From NCBI RefSeq assembly GCF_963583255.1, contig NC_084813.1:11580001-11644000 (forward strand): a DNA stretch of 64,000 bases. The letters are read 5' to 3'. This document shows positions 1 to 9,077 of the stretch, piece after piece (within the stretch, counting starts at the first letter, position 1; the number at the start of each line of letters is the position of its first letter). The notes under the pieces were generated by a model. The model saw only the letters and a program-made list of their open reading frames with translations, ran no database searches and was not told where the DNA came from. Position numbers and translations under genes: made by a program. This DNA comes from Pyrus communis. Lineage: Eukaryota > Streptophyta > Magnoliopsida > Rosales > Rosaceae.

Positions 1-1170
1 TCATCCCAAGCAAGAATACATCGTTCATAACCCCCAAAACTATCACCCACACCTTGTGCCATAGCAAGGAAGAAGGAGGAAAGCCCTAGACGTGCATGCC
101 ATTCGACTTGGAATTGCTGGACCGTTTTAGGTGTAATCTTTCTTGTGTTTTTCAATGCTTAATTTCAAGAATCTTTGCTTTGTGAGTATGAGGAACTAAT
201 CCCCTTTTGGCTAGGGGGAATTTCGAAACCATGGCTATATTTGCATTATGATTTGATTACTTCCAGTTGTGATTTCATGAATTGAGAATTCAATTTACTT
301 ATCTATTTGCATTAAAACTTGTTTGTGTATGTGGGTTGAGAGTGCACACTTAATTTACATGCATAAATCTGATACTAGGATATAAGGAAGCTTCACCTAA
401 TCGTTGTGAACTTATATTCGTGAGTAGTAAAGGTTGTTAGTCACAATCATGTTAAGTAAATTCTTGGCATAAGTATCATGCGCTTTCATAGTTACGAATG
501 CCTCATCAACACTTATGATTTTCATAGAATTTAATGATCTTTGATTGTTTTTCTATTATGCACTTTCATGTAGAGAACTTTTGGGGAATAATTTGATTGC
601 AATGCGCTAATTCCATTCAATTCAATGACCTAAGGAAAATATGAGAGTTAATTTAAGCGTACCTAATTAACTTGGGGTGTTGAGGTTCATGATTCATTGA
701 AAAAGCAACTGGAGATTGTTTTGTATGCAAGTATGCAAGTATGATTCATCAAATTCATGAATTCTACCTAGTTTAAATTCTTGTTTTGTCTACTTTATTT
801 TCGTCCAAAACCAAATCCCCATTTAATTTAGAGTGTCTAACTAGTTATAATCTGTTTTAGATTGTGTCTTCAAGTATTTTGAGTCAAGTTAGAACCAAAT
901 TTCGTCCAAATTTGTGTTTAGAGTCAAATCTGTGCAGTTTGTGTTTTTTAGGCAGTTTTGAGTGTTTTTAGCTTATTTTGAGTCTTGTGAACTTGTTTTA
1001 AGTCTTTTAAGTTGAGTTAAGTGTTTTAAAGTTTAATTTTATTTATTTGAGTCAGTTTAAAGTGTTTAGCAATCCCTCCTAATCCCCGGTTTAAGAACGA
1101 TCCCTACTTACACATATACTACAATTGTCAAAAAAGGGTTAATTTATGTGTTAAGTTAATTTTCGCATCA
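1..1170 (+). repeat. D-type LTR, 3' part, cut by window edge
   Basis: This is the 3' two-thirds or so of a long terminal repeat read on the plus strand. It carries the R/U5 landmarks shared by all LTRs here: runs of GAGTC/TTTTGAGT words, the AATCCCCGG word, then an AAGAACGATCCCTACTT block, and it terminates in TTTTCGCATCA. It matches the reverse complement of the complete D LTR at 54680-56821. It is followed at 1171 by internal sequence of a different element with no PBS, so it is a 3' LTR or solo LTR inserted there. The first 5 bases to its right are TAGTG; the left target copy lies outside the window. Confidence 0.85.
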
Positions 1171-1291
1171 TAGTGATTTTTAAAATGTCATGTTCATTGG
1201 AAATCCCTGAGGAAAATGTTGGAAGGTTTAGATTGTGTTTTGTTTGTTTTGTTTTGCTCGAGGACTAGCAAAAGCTAAGTGTGGGGGAATT
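1171..1291 (+). mobile_element. 3' internal end and polypurine tract of the host element
   Basis: These 121 bases match the last stretch before the PPT in the other elements (compare 26770-26894 and 52400-52526), including the TGGAAATCCCTGAGG word and the CTCGAGGACTAGCAAAAGC word. The PPT GTGGGGGAATT is at 1281-1291 and primes plus-strand DNA synthesis in this family. It abuts the LTR starting at 1292. The interruption by the D LTR lies at a point equivalent to the ACTAATGATTTTTAA stretch seen intact, on the other strand, near 3280-3295. Confidence 0.85.
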
Positions 1292-1562
1292 TGACAGGAG
1301 CATATTTATGCGACTTTGTTAGCTTATTTCCTTGCATTTACTTAGTTAGTTTCTATTTATTATAGTAATTTAAGCTATTTTCATGTATTTGTAGGTCCAA
1401 ATGGCTAAATGGCAAGAAAAGGCAATTTGGAGCAATTTGGAGCAGTTTTGGGCTTGGAATGGATAACACCTTCATGACACAAGGTGAATGGATGAAATTG
1501 AAGTTCAAGAAGGGCTAGGAATATGCTAAAGAGTTGAAGAAATTAATTCAAGACTTGGAAGA
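1292..1562 (+). repeat. 3' LTR of host element, left part (B-like)
   Basis: The LTR begins TGACAGGAGCATA directly after the PPT. It is the U3 end of a 3' LTR on the plus strand. The reading stops at 1562 where the 9-kb minus-strand element begins, and resumes at 10563. The last five bases, GAAGA (1558-1562), are the left copy of that element's target-site duplication. Confidence 0.88.
1558..1562. repeat. Left target-site duplication GAAGA of the 9-kb element
   Basis: GAAGA at 1558-1562 is repeated at 10563-10567, directly flanking the TG..CA ends of the 1563-10562 element. A 5-bp duplication is what Ty3/gypsy integrases make. It shows this element is one complete insertion that has not been rearranged at its ends. 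Confidence 0.95.
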
Positions 1563-3147
1563 TGATGCGAGATTTATACGCGCACAAATTAAACCCTCGT
1601 TTGACAATTGTAGTAGAATGGATAAGTGAGGGATCGTTCTAGACCGGGGATTAGGAGGGCTTGCTAAAACCTTCTAAATTGACTTAAAAACATAAAAACA
1701 CAATATAAAACACTATTTAATGCTCGAAGAAAGCAAAACTAAAAATAAGAAAGATTAAGACTAAGACTTCAACGAAATAGGGGGGAATTGGATTTGGACG
1801 AATTTAAACTAAAATGAATACTTGGAAACAAAACCAATTGTAAATATGGATTTGATGGAAATGAATGGATGGGAAGCTAGCTAAGGGTTCTTTCTCTACA
1901 CATGATATTTATGCATATGAATCAATTTCCAGTTATTCCTTCATTGAATTATGAACGACAATGCCCCAAATTAACCGTGACATCACTAGTTAACCCTCAG
2001 ATTTTCCTTATATTATTGGATTGGATGGCATCATTCGACAACCCAAAACATTCTCAAAAGTTCCCTACATGTCATCATAATAGAGATACAATCGAAGATC
2101 ATTAAGAATAATGAAAACCATAAGCATTGACAAAGCATTTGCAACTATGACATCATGTTACTCATGCTAAGAATTAAACTTAACGCGATCGTGACAAGCG
2201 ACCTTCACTACTTTCAAGTATAAGTTAGTAACGATTATGTGAAACCTTCTTAAACTTTAGCCACATATTCATGCATGCTAATTAAGTGTCGACCCTCAAT
2301 TAACAAACACAAATAAGTTAATCATCAAATAGTTAAGCCAATTGCATTCACGAATCAAGAGTTCATAACCGGAATTCATCAATTCATATCACATAAATAA
2401 TCATGGTATTGAAATCATCCCTAGCCAAAAAGGGTTTAGTTCCTCATAACTTTGAAATCAAAGAAACACCTAAACATTCCAACAACTCAAACTTGAATTG
2501 TATGAACGTTTAGGCACTCTTCTCTTCCATTCCTCATATTACAAAACAAAGAGAATTGAATTTAAACATTGAAATCAAAGAAACGCGTAAACATTCCAAC
2601 AACTCAAACGTGAATTGTATGAACGTTTAGGCCCTCTTATCTTCCTCGTTGTTGTAGCACAAGGTCTAAGGTGAGGTTTGGGGAATTATGGAAATGGATG
2701 AGGAATGGTGGAATAGGGACTCACGGTTTTGGATTCTAAGGGGAAGTGTTTGTGTTAGTTGTGGTGTGTGAAATGGAGAGATGGAGTTTGGATTCTAAGG
2801 GAGACTCACGGCTAAGAGAGAAAGGGATGTGTTTGTGGTGTGTTGTGTATGAAATGAGATTTGGATTAGGAAAGGTTTTAAATGTCCTAAAACTAAAGAG
2901 AACAAGGTTCCAACACTTTGGTCTTCAATTAGGTCTTCAATTTCGTCCAACACTTTGGCTCCAAGCATAAGCTATCCATCCTTAGCCCAAAAGTGCTCCA
3001 AAAGTCTCCAAAATGCATCTTTTTGCTCCTTTAGCCCTTTGGACCTATAAACACACGAAAATAGCTTAAAGTACTAAAATAACTAAAGAAACATAACGTA
3101 AATGCACGAGAACAAGCCATTTAAGTCGCATGAATATGCTCCTATCA
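1563..3147 (-). repeat. 3' LTR of the 9-kb element (A type)
   Basis: On the plus strand it reads from TGATGCGAG (U5 end) to ATATGCTCCTATCA (U3 start). It is 1,585 bp, the same length as its partner at 8978-10562. It holds an imperfect tandem duplication of about 117 bp (2454-2570 and 2571-2646) around the words ACATTCCAACAACTCAAAC and GAATTGTATGAACG. Short ORFs at 1902-2105 and 2746-2970 are identical or near-identical in both LTRs and look like chance frames. Confidence 0.94.
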
Positions 3148-3158
3148 AATACCCCCAC
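3148..3158 (-). other. Polypurine tract of the 9-kb element
   Basis: In sense this is GTGGGGGTATT, directly next to the U3 start of the 3' LTR. It is the plus-strand primer site. It carries one A to T change relative to the GTGGGGGAATT seen in the other copies. Confidence 0.88.
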
Positions 3159-3925
3159 ACTTAGCTTTTGCTAGTCCTCGAGCAAAACAAAACAAAAGAA
3201 ACCAAAAACAAAACAAAACGAACAAAACACAACCTACACCTTCCAACAATCGTCTCAGATTTCCAATGCACATGACAAGTTAAAAATCATTAGTCCCATA
3301 GATTTTTAGCCATCTTTACAGTTAAGTACATTCTTAATCATAGTCACCACATACTAGTTCACAATTAAGCATTTAAAACACATTTCGAAAGTAGTAACAT
3401 GCCTTTAGAGAATTTCCTCAATTCCTTACTAGAATGCACTCTATTTTCACACAGATTTTCTGACTACACACCCTACACTAGTTATATGTGAGAGATTGAT
3501 GTAAACATGTAGATGAACACTCACATATGTTATAATAAGGAAAGCATTTTCTGGAGTTAATAAGCATGTTTAGATATGATCTCATGAATGGAATGCTACT
3601 ACTTAGACGCGAGAACCAGTGACACCATAAGCTCATACCAAGTTCAAACTCCACAATTGAAATACATAACACTCAAGATAGAAGTCAAGGGTTGTAACGG
3701 GGCTAAAGGTGTTTGGCTAACAAAGAAAGGTGAAGGATAAACAAACATTCTTAAAGCAATAGTGAGCAAAGTATTTGAATTAGGCACTTAGAATTCCCTT
3801 TAGAACGCAAAAATCAACTTTGAACACCCAAGGGAAAGTCACACAAAACTTAGGGCCATATTCAACTTTTTGGACCCTTTCTTCAACCATCAACGCTCGT
3901 GAGTTCATTCTTACTTATTTTCACT

Positions 3926-3969
<44 letters not shown>

Positions 3970-5056
3970 CTTTTTCTTTTGAATCTCGAAACATACATAT
4001 AAACGTAAGAACAAACTTTTACTCCCCCACACTCATTTTCTTGCATAATGTAACTCAAAAGGAATTCATTTAAGTCATGCTCACTATACTTTAAGAACAA
4101 GGGTATAGGAAAGTCCTACACTAAGCTAGGTAAGGGAAATGTGGGAAAACAAAGAATAAAAGCTAAACAAGGCTCAACGGGGTTAAAACTTACAACAAAT
4201 ACGAAGTATGGGAAGTAAGTTTATTTGGCTATGGTGGTGGTCACTACACAACTTCTTCTTGAATATGTGTTATGCAAATCAATAACATGCTTTGAATGAA
4301 AAGGGCATGAGTTCTAGCATTTGGAACTATATGATGAAACGCCTTCTAAGTAGTAACCAAGCAAAGAATAATGAGATCATGCAACGACTTTAGAAAACAA
4401 GAAATCACAAATTATACTCTCCAAAGAACGTTATAGGTTCAAGTCTCTCAGGGTTGTAGCGTTTGTTTGAGTTCCTTCCTTCAAGCATGTTACAAAAACG
4501 AATTTTTTTCTTTTATGATTGCATGTGAAGTCATACATTATAACCATAACCAAGCATATACCAAGAGTAAATCAAACTTTTCTCTATGTTTATAACTCTT
4601 TTTAACAGTCATGCAATTACAAACCAAATCCTTATCATTGTGTTGGAAGGTATCCTAAGACACAAACACACAAAAACGACTCAAAACACTCTTTTTAGGT
4701 TTTTTAAAACACGTTTTTCAAATTTTTATGTGATTTTCGGAGTTATAAAAACAAAACATACTAAAACACTCTAAAACAACTTAAAAACACCTTAAAACAG
4801 CAAGGAACAACATTTGAAGTTATGGGTGATAAAATCCCACGAATTTGCATTAAATATACTTAGTTACCCCCCCCCCACACTTAAATCAAACATTGTCCTC
4901 AATGGTTTAAGCATAGATTCACACAAAACATAAGTAAACACACAAAAAACATTTAAACATACTAAACATGGCAGAATGTAATTAACAAAGAGAAGAGTTT
5001 AGGGACGCAAATCTGGTTATGGAGTGTAAATTCCGTCTTCTCTTTGTTGATTGCAT
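3159..5056 (-). mobile_element. 3' non-coding region of the 9-kb element, post-pol module copy 2
   Basis: This long region holds no gene I can support. It is colinear with the post-pol regions at 24932-26883 and 61837-63481, read in reverse. Landmarks are a 42-base T run (3928-3969), a PPT-like CCCCCACACT word near 4023-4033, a 10-base C run (4867-4876) in the conserved CCCCCCACACTTAAATC context, and the segment 4880-5056, which corresponds to the sequence just after the pol stop in other copies. Athila elements often have an env-like ORF here; I see none. Confidence 0.8.
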
Positions 5057-5879
5057 TGAGGCTTGATCTGGATGATTCCATAGGCTTACTCTCGAACTGG
5101 TTGCCGCCCATCGTTGATTTTCCTTTGTGCTACTCTTGATCTGGGCAGCAGGATTCTTTTGGTCTTCCCCGAAGGTCTGAGCTTACTCCTTTGGTCTGTT
5201 TCTTTGTTCAATCTTTCCAATTCGTATTGAAAAGGGTTGGAGGATAACTCAGCCTAAGTTTGTCTCCACATGCTTCAATGTATCATTTTCACTTGCCTTA
5301 CTCGCTCCCTTTTGCAGAAGTGGTCCCTTCTCTGGAAGTGTATCAACCGTTGAAGATGACTACTCGAGAGCAACGCTAGGTAAGTAATCAGGAATAGATT
5401 CCAGGCAGTTGGCTCCAGATTGGAAGACTGACTCCAAGTGCCGGCTGATTGCTTCTTTCACTTTGCCATGCGAGTAAGAACAAGGACAAAGAAAAGGACA
5501 GGGAAAGAGCATGATATGAGATACTTTTGCTTTAGACCTTCTTGATATGAGATACATTTGCTTTTGAAGAAACGGCGAATGAAGCAGCATATGTATTTGT
5601 TGTGGTTGTCTCCACATGCTTCGATCGACCGTTTCCTTCTGCCTCATTTGTACTCCAGGTTTCTGGTATCTTCTTTGGGGGAGAAAAAATTGAGTATTTC
5701 AAGAGGCTTTGCTGGGAGTGCGCCCTCAGAGGTGAGGGAGGGTTGGACATTTTCTTCAGGTTTTCCTTGCCATAAAAACGAAGGTCGACATATATAGAGA
5801 TAATAGCAAGTGGTGGTACTGTTCTTTTACCCTTGTCGACAGACGTTTTGATCCCGCAAATCCGGCTTTTTGAAATAAT

Positions 5880-6180
5880 GGCGCCTCTTCGATTTCTGAG
5901 CAGGCGCCCCTTCGATTTCTGAACGACGCCCCTTCGCTTTCTGAACGACACGTGGTAGTGCAGATGCGGCTCCTTTTGACAAAGCTGCACGCGTCTTCTG
6001 AAAAGCTGAGAAAGCGTCGCCGAACTTTGCGCTTGTCGGCTAAAGATGTGTAGTTGCGATGATGGCCTCCACGTGTTGTCTGAAAAGAAGAACTCTTTTG
6101 ACAAAGTTGAACACGTCTTCTGAAAAGCTGAGAAAGCGTCGCCTAAATTACGCCGGAAATTCCGGCTTTTTGAATCGGTG
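5880..6180 (+). promoter_or_regulatory. Repeat-rich G-box region upstream of the antisense ORF
   Basis: Three near-copies of a 22-23-base unit with core CTTCGATTTCTGA lie at about 5885-5950. They are followed by two imperfect copies of a unit of about 121 bases (around 5940-6060 and 6061-6180). Each large unit has a CACGTG G-box (5949-5954 and 6070-6075) and the shared stretch TTTTGACAAAG..CGTCTTCTGAAAAGCTGAG. A TATATA word is at 5791-5796 further upstream. G-boxes bind bZIP and bHLH factors in plants. Whether this drives the ORF at 6322 is inference. Confidence 0.45.
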
Positions 6181-6321
6181 GACGCGTCGCCTTGGCTTCT
6201 TATTGAGGTATCGATCACCGCCACAAACACACTCTGAGGATTTCCCATTCTTGAAAATCGTCTCCGGCCCTTCGAAATTTAACTCCATCCACCCATTCTC
6301 TTTGAACACTTTTGAAAAAAA

Positions 6322-7011
6322 ATGGCAAACTCATCGAACCTTAGCTTAGATTTGAGTCTCAGCAGCGATCCGGTTGCGCCCCGTCAAGGTAATGTATGGC
6401 GCCCTTCTTTTTTTTCTTCTAACGGTCCTCTTTCAGGTGAAGACTCTGTGATGCAGGACGCCACAACAGCTACAATAGTAGCTAGGAACCTCCTCACACC
6501 AAAAGATAGTAGGCTGCTGTCAGGACGGTCCGATGAGTTGGCCGTTCAAGAGTCCCTCACACTTAGTGTTCAGTGTGCGAGTTCTGTGTCCAACATGGGC
6601 CAACGCCTGCTTGCCCGCTCCCGTCAGGTGGAATCATTGATGGCAGAGGTGGAAAGTCTCAAGCAGGAGATCAAACTGCTTAAGTACGAGAATAGAAGTT
6701 TGCACGTGCTTGCCAACAACTATTCGACGGGTATGAAGAGGAAGCTTGATGAGCTACAAGAATCCAATGGTCGGATGCAAAGTGACCGTCAAACTGACCG
6801 TCAAAGGCTTTCGGCTTACTTCCAGAGGCATATTTTTCCTGGCTCGTCCAGCGTTTGGCCAAGTATTGGGGCCTGGAATGCTCTAGCTCCGATGCCTCCT
6901 GCTCCGATGCCTCCCGCTTCTATGCCTCCCGCATCTATGCCTTCCGCTTCGACGCCTCCTGCTTCTAGAATTTTGCCCAGTAGTGGGGCTTCAAGTAAAC
7001 GCCCTTTGTGA
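6322..7011 (+). CDS. Antisense cargo ORF, 229-aa coiled-coil protein of unknown function
   Basis: I do not recognise a named family. The ORF is intact, from an ATG preceded by a run of A's (AAAAAAATGG) to TGA. The predicted protein has a Ser-rich N-terminus (residues 1-45), a middle region, then a strongly helical segment from about 98 to 165. In that segment leucines fall every seventh residue (L106, L113, L120, L127), a leucine-zipper-like pattern rich in E, K and Q. After a hydrophobic patch (about 165-185) comes a low-complexity tail of MPPA/MPPAS repeats (about 189-215) and a basic end. It has no signal peptide or membrane segment, and no zinc finger or enzyme motif. It is antisense to the young retrotransposon that carries it. 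Antisense ORFs are known in some plant Tat-lineage elements (for example Grande), which is a precedent for layout, not evidence of homology. It is a good candidate for a real coding sequence because it stays open in a recently copied element. Confidence 0.65.
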   Translation: MANSSNLSLDLSLSSDPVAPRQGNVWRPSFFSSNGPLSGEDSVMQDATTATIVARNLLTPKDSRLLSGRSDELAVQESLTLSVQCASSVSNMGQRLLARSRQVESLMAEVESLKQEIKLLKYENRSLHVLANNYSTGMKRKLDELQESNGRMQSDRQTDRQRLSAYFQRHIFPGSSSVWPSIGAWNALAPMPPAPMPPASMPPASMPSASTPPASRILPSSGASSKRPL

Positions 7012-7047
7012 AGGCTCCATCTTTCCTTGTTTAGCAGTGCCTATCAA

Positions 7048-7304
7048 TAAACCAAACATTTTCTCAATGTTACAATCATAGACTCACACAATTAATAAAC
7101 AAACAAACAATAACAACTAAACAACCTAATAAGGCAGAAACGAAATAGCAACAAAGAGAAGAGTTTTTAGGAATCTGGAATTGGAGTGCTTTCTAAGTCT
7201 TCCTTTGTTGAATGCATGGGTTGCCTCCCAAGTAGCGCTAAGACACAAACAAACACCAAAATGACTCAAATGACTCTAAAAACACATATTTTTGGGTTTT
7301 TCAA

Positions 7305-7343
<39 letters not shown>

Positions 7344-7352
7344 CATCAATTC
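7048..7352 (-). mobile_element. Post-pol module copy 1 and A-rich tract of the 9-kb element
   Basis: In element sense the ORF stop at 7353 is followed within about ten bases by 35 A's (T run 7309-7343). Next comes a short piece seen elsewhere about 0.4 kb after pol (GTGTTTGTTTGTGTCTTAG), then a second copy of the stretch that normally follows the pol stop (GCTACTTGGGAGGCAACCC, then ATTCAACAAAGGAAG). This is the same module as 4880-5056, so the cargo is flanked by direct repeats of about 180 bases. The jump at CTTAG|CGCTAC marks a recombination joint. Confidence 0.75.
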
Positions 7353-8687
7353 TCAAACGGCATGGAATTTATCTTTGAATGGGCGGTGATACTTGAAATG
7401 ATCCGGTAATAGTTTAAATTCCAGATTGGGTGCCTGAATCATTAACCACATGTTAGTATAAAAGAAAATTGAAATTCGGGGAGGCGGCTTACCTGTGTGC
7501 TCCAAAATGAACTCCAGAATAAACACCCCTTCGAAAGTTATGACTTGTCCCGTGTCATAAAATCCAACTTCCTTGGGAATTGTGGTTTCAAATATGTCCT
7601 CTTTGATGCCTTCTACATCTTCTCCAGCCACTACCTTCTCTTGAATCATTCTTCTTGGTGTACAAAGTCCTTTGAAGAATTCAACACCATCTAAAACTTG
7701 TTGTGTTGCACCAAGAATTTGAATAGCATTTTGCTCCTTTGGGAAGGCTTCCACGATGTCCTTTTTACTCTCTTCTTGGTTGGGAATCAAAAACCTGCTA
7801 GGAAAAGGGACATTGGGTGGAATAACATCAGAATAACATGGAATTGGGACGTCCTTACTGGTGGTGGGTGGTTTAGAGGGCTTAGGGGGCTGCGGCAAGG
7901 GTTGTTCTACCCTTGCCGTGTGCATGTCTTCTTCCTCCTCCTCAATTAGCAACTCTTCATCCATTTCTAGGCTATGTTTGGACATTTTTAGGTCAGCTCC
8001 AACCTCCATAGCACTTCCCAAAGTGATAGCATTATGGATTTCAAAATCTTCCTTCGAGTTTTCAATAGTTGAGTTGGAAAGTTCACTTTGCTCTTGAATT
8101 TGTTTCATGAACTCCATAATCTGCCCAAATTGCTCGTCCAATTTACCCAACTTCTTGTCTTGATTTTGTTCGTCCTGCGTCAAAGAGGTTAGTAATTGAA
8201 AATTTTTATCATTATCCATGGACATACTTGAACTTGATTGGAATTGTTGTGGGGGAGGTTGTGGTGGCTGCATAGGTGTTGTATTGAACTCCTCATATGG
8301 TTGCCAATATGCTTCTTGTTGAGCCTCCTTGGCTTGATTTTGTGACCCCTGCGCCAAAGAATTTATTTCATTAAGAATTTGAATATAATCTATTGGCGAA
8401 CTTGAATTTAATTGAGCATATTGCATATGAAGTTGTGGTGGCTGCATAGGTCTTGAATAGAACTCCTCATATGGTTGCCAATATGCTTCACGTTGAACTT
8501 GTTGATCTTCCCACCATATAGAGTTTGAATGATCCCTCCAATCTCTTTGTGGACATTGATTGGCTTGAAATCCTTGCCTATATGAAGCACCAAATGTAGG
8601 GACACTCTGCATTGTGGTCCTTTCGGCATACGGCAACAATTTAGAAGTAAGATTTGCCAATTGAGCTTGAATGCTAGCAAAATCCAT
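7353..8687 (-). CDS. Gag C-terminus and linker protein with PR, RT and IN excised
   Basis: This is an open frame of 444 codons on the element's sense strand. Its start region (residues 1-20, with QAQLANLTS) matches residues about 295-305 of the full Gag at 20419-21567, so the capsid part of Gag is gone. Cysteines of the CCHC knuckle are missing. Residues about 200-235 match the segment with the STIVNPKGGFE..AITL words, and a PPNVPFP..RFL block is near residue 290, as in the full polyprotein. The protease LDLGAS motif is absent. Near the C-terminus a GKPPPRISI word matches the PR-RT linker, then the frame jumps to a final HAV like the last residues of integrase. A segment with EAYWQPYEEF is present twice (about residues 68 and 124). 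The ATG seems to have been created by a deletion joining the leader (GGTACTAG) to gag internal sequence near 8695. It probably encodes an assembly or RNA-binding remnant, or is only a passenger. Confidence 0.72.
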   Translation of the reverse strand: MDFASIQAQLANLTSKLLPYAERTTMQSVPTFGASYRQGFQANQCPQRDWRDHSNSIWWEDQQVQREAYWQPYEEFYSRPMQPPQLHMQYAQLNSSSPIDYIQILNEINSLAQGSQNQAKEAQQEAYWQPYEEFNTTPMQPPQPPPQQFQSSSSMSMDNDKNFQLLTSLTQDEQNQDKKLGKLDEQFGQIMEFMKQIQEQSELSNSTIENSKEDFEIHNAITLGSAMEVGADLKMSKHSLEMDEELLIEEEEEDMHTARVEQPLPQPPKPSKPPTTSKDVPIPCYSDVIPPNVPFPSRFLIPNQEESKKDIVEAFPKEQNAIQILGATQQVLDGVEFFKGLCTPRRMIQEKVVAGEDVEGIKEDIFETTIPKEVGFYDTGQVITFEGVFILEFILEHTGKPPPRISIFFYTNMWLMIQAPNLEFKLLPDHFKYHRPFKDKFHAV

Positions 8688-8823
8688 ATCTTACTTCTCT
8701 AGTACCTAAAATCAAAGAAAGAGAACTAAATCAAATATCAAAAGTAACAACAAACAAAGAAAACAACACTAAGTTAGAAACTAAAACGAAAACAACTAAA
8801 CCAAAAAAAAAGAAAAGAACCAA
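8688..8823 (-). other. Untranslated leader of the 9-kb element
   Basis: About 136 bases lie between the PBS hairpin and the ORF start; they are purine-rich in plus reading and hold no ORF. The CTAGTACCT word at 8699-8707 matches the position just before the gag ATG in the B element (21570-21578), which sets the reference for the gag deletion. Confidence 0.7.
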
Positions 8824-8847
8824 GGGATTAGCAAAGTTGCTAATCCC
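8824..8847 (-). promoter_or_regulatory. Inverted repeat (hairpin) at the 3' side of the PBS
   Basis: Eleven-base arms GGGATTAGCAA and TTGCTAATCCC are separated by two bases. The arm nearest the PBS overlaps its last bases. The same structure is at 21652-21677 and 29688-29711 in other elements. Confidence 0.8.
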
Positions 8848-8861
8848 CGGCAACGGCGCCA
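8844..8861 (-). other. Primer-binding site, tRNA-Asp type
   Basis: In sense this reads TGGCGCCGTTGCCGGGGA, 18 bases complementary to the 3' end of plant tRNA-Asp including CCA. Reverse transcription starts here. The LTR copy nearest to it ends 5 bases away (8867), but that copy is part of the 111-bp duplication; the real 5' LTR ends at 8978. Confidence 0.92.
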
Positions 8862-9077
8862 AAATTTGATGCGAGATTTATACGCGCACAAATTAAACCC
8901 TCGTTTGACAATTGTAGTAGAATGGATAAGTGAGGGATCGTTCTAGACCGGGGATTAGGAGGGCTTGCGCCAAAATTTGATGCGAGATTTATACGCGCAC
9001 AAATTAAACCCTCGTTTGACAATTGTAGTAGAATGGATAAGTGAGGGATCGTTCTAGACCGGGGATTAGGAGGGCTT
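8856..9077 (-). repeat. 111-bp tandem duplication across the LTR-PBS boundary
   Basis: The unit starting GCGCCAAAATTTGATGCG at 8856 repeats at 8967, offset 111 bases. It contains five bases of PBS, the spacer and the last 100 or so bases of U5. The joint GGGCTTGC|GCC has a 2-base overlap. Because the 3' LTR (1563) lacks the extra unit and abuts a clean target duplication, the duplication arose during the last reverse transcription or after integration. Confidence 0.9.

Larger units (their letters stand above)
5057..7047. mobile_element. Foreign cargo segment inside the 9-kb element
   Basis: Roughly 2 kb between two copies of the post-pol module resembles nothing else in the window. It is less AT-rich than its surroundings. 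It contains an open 229-codon ORF on the strand opposite to the element (6322-7011), with a repeat-rich, G-box-containing upstream region (about 5880-6180) and a leader. Outer parts hold shorter repeated words: GTCTCCACATGCTTC near 5264 and 5608, and TGATATGAGATAC near 5514 and 5543. Edges are set where homology to the post-pol module stops and are good to about 10 bases. I see no target duplication or terminal inverted repeats, so capture by recombination or template switching fits better than simple transposition. Its source is not visible here. Confidence 0.7.

Noticed and set aside
3820..4002. ORF with a run of Phe codons
   Set aside because: It is produced by the 42-base T run in the 3' region of the 9-kb element.
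5532..6248. 238-codon ORF on the minus strand opposite the leader of the cargo ORF
   Set aside because: It is spelled by the short repeats and G-box region, has no recognisable domain and overlaps the likely promoter of 6322-7011. Its orientation matches the carrier, so it is not impossible, but I see no support.
7186..7389. ORF with poly-Phe across the T run
   Set aside because: It is a low-complexity artefact and antisense to the 444-codon frame's 3' flank.
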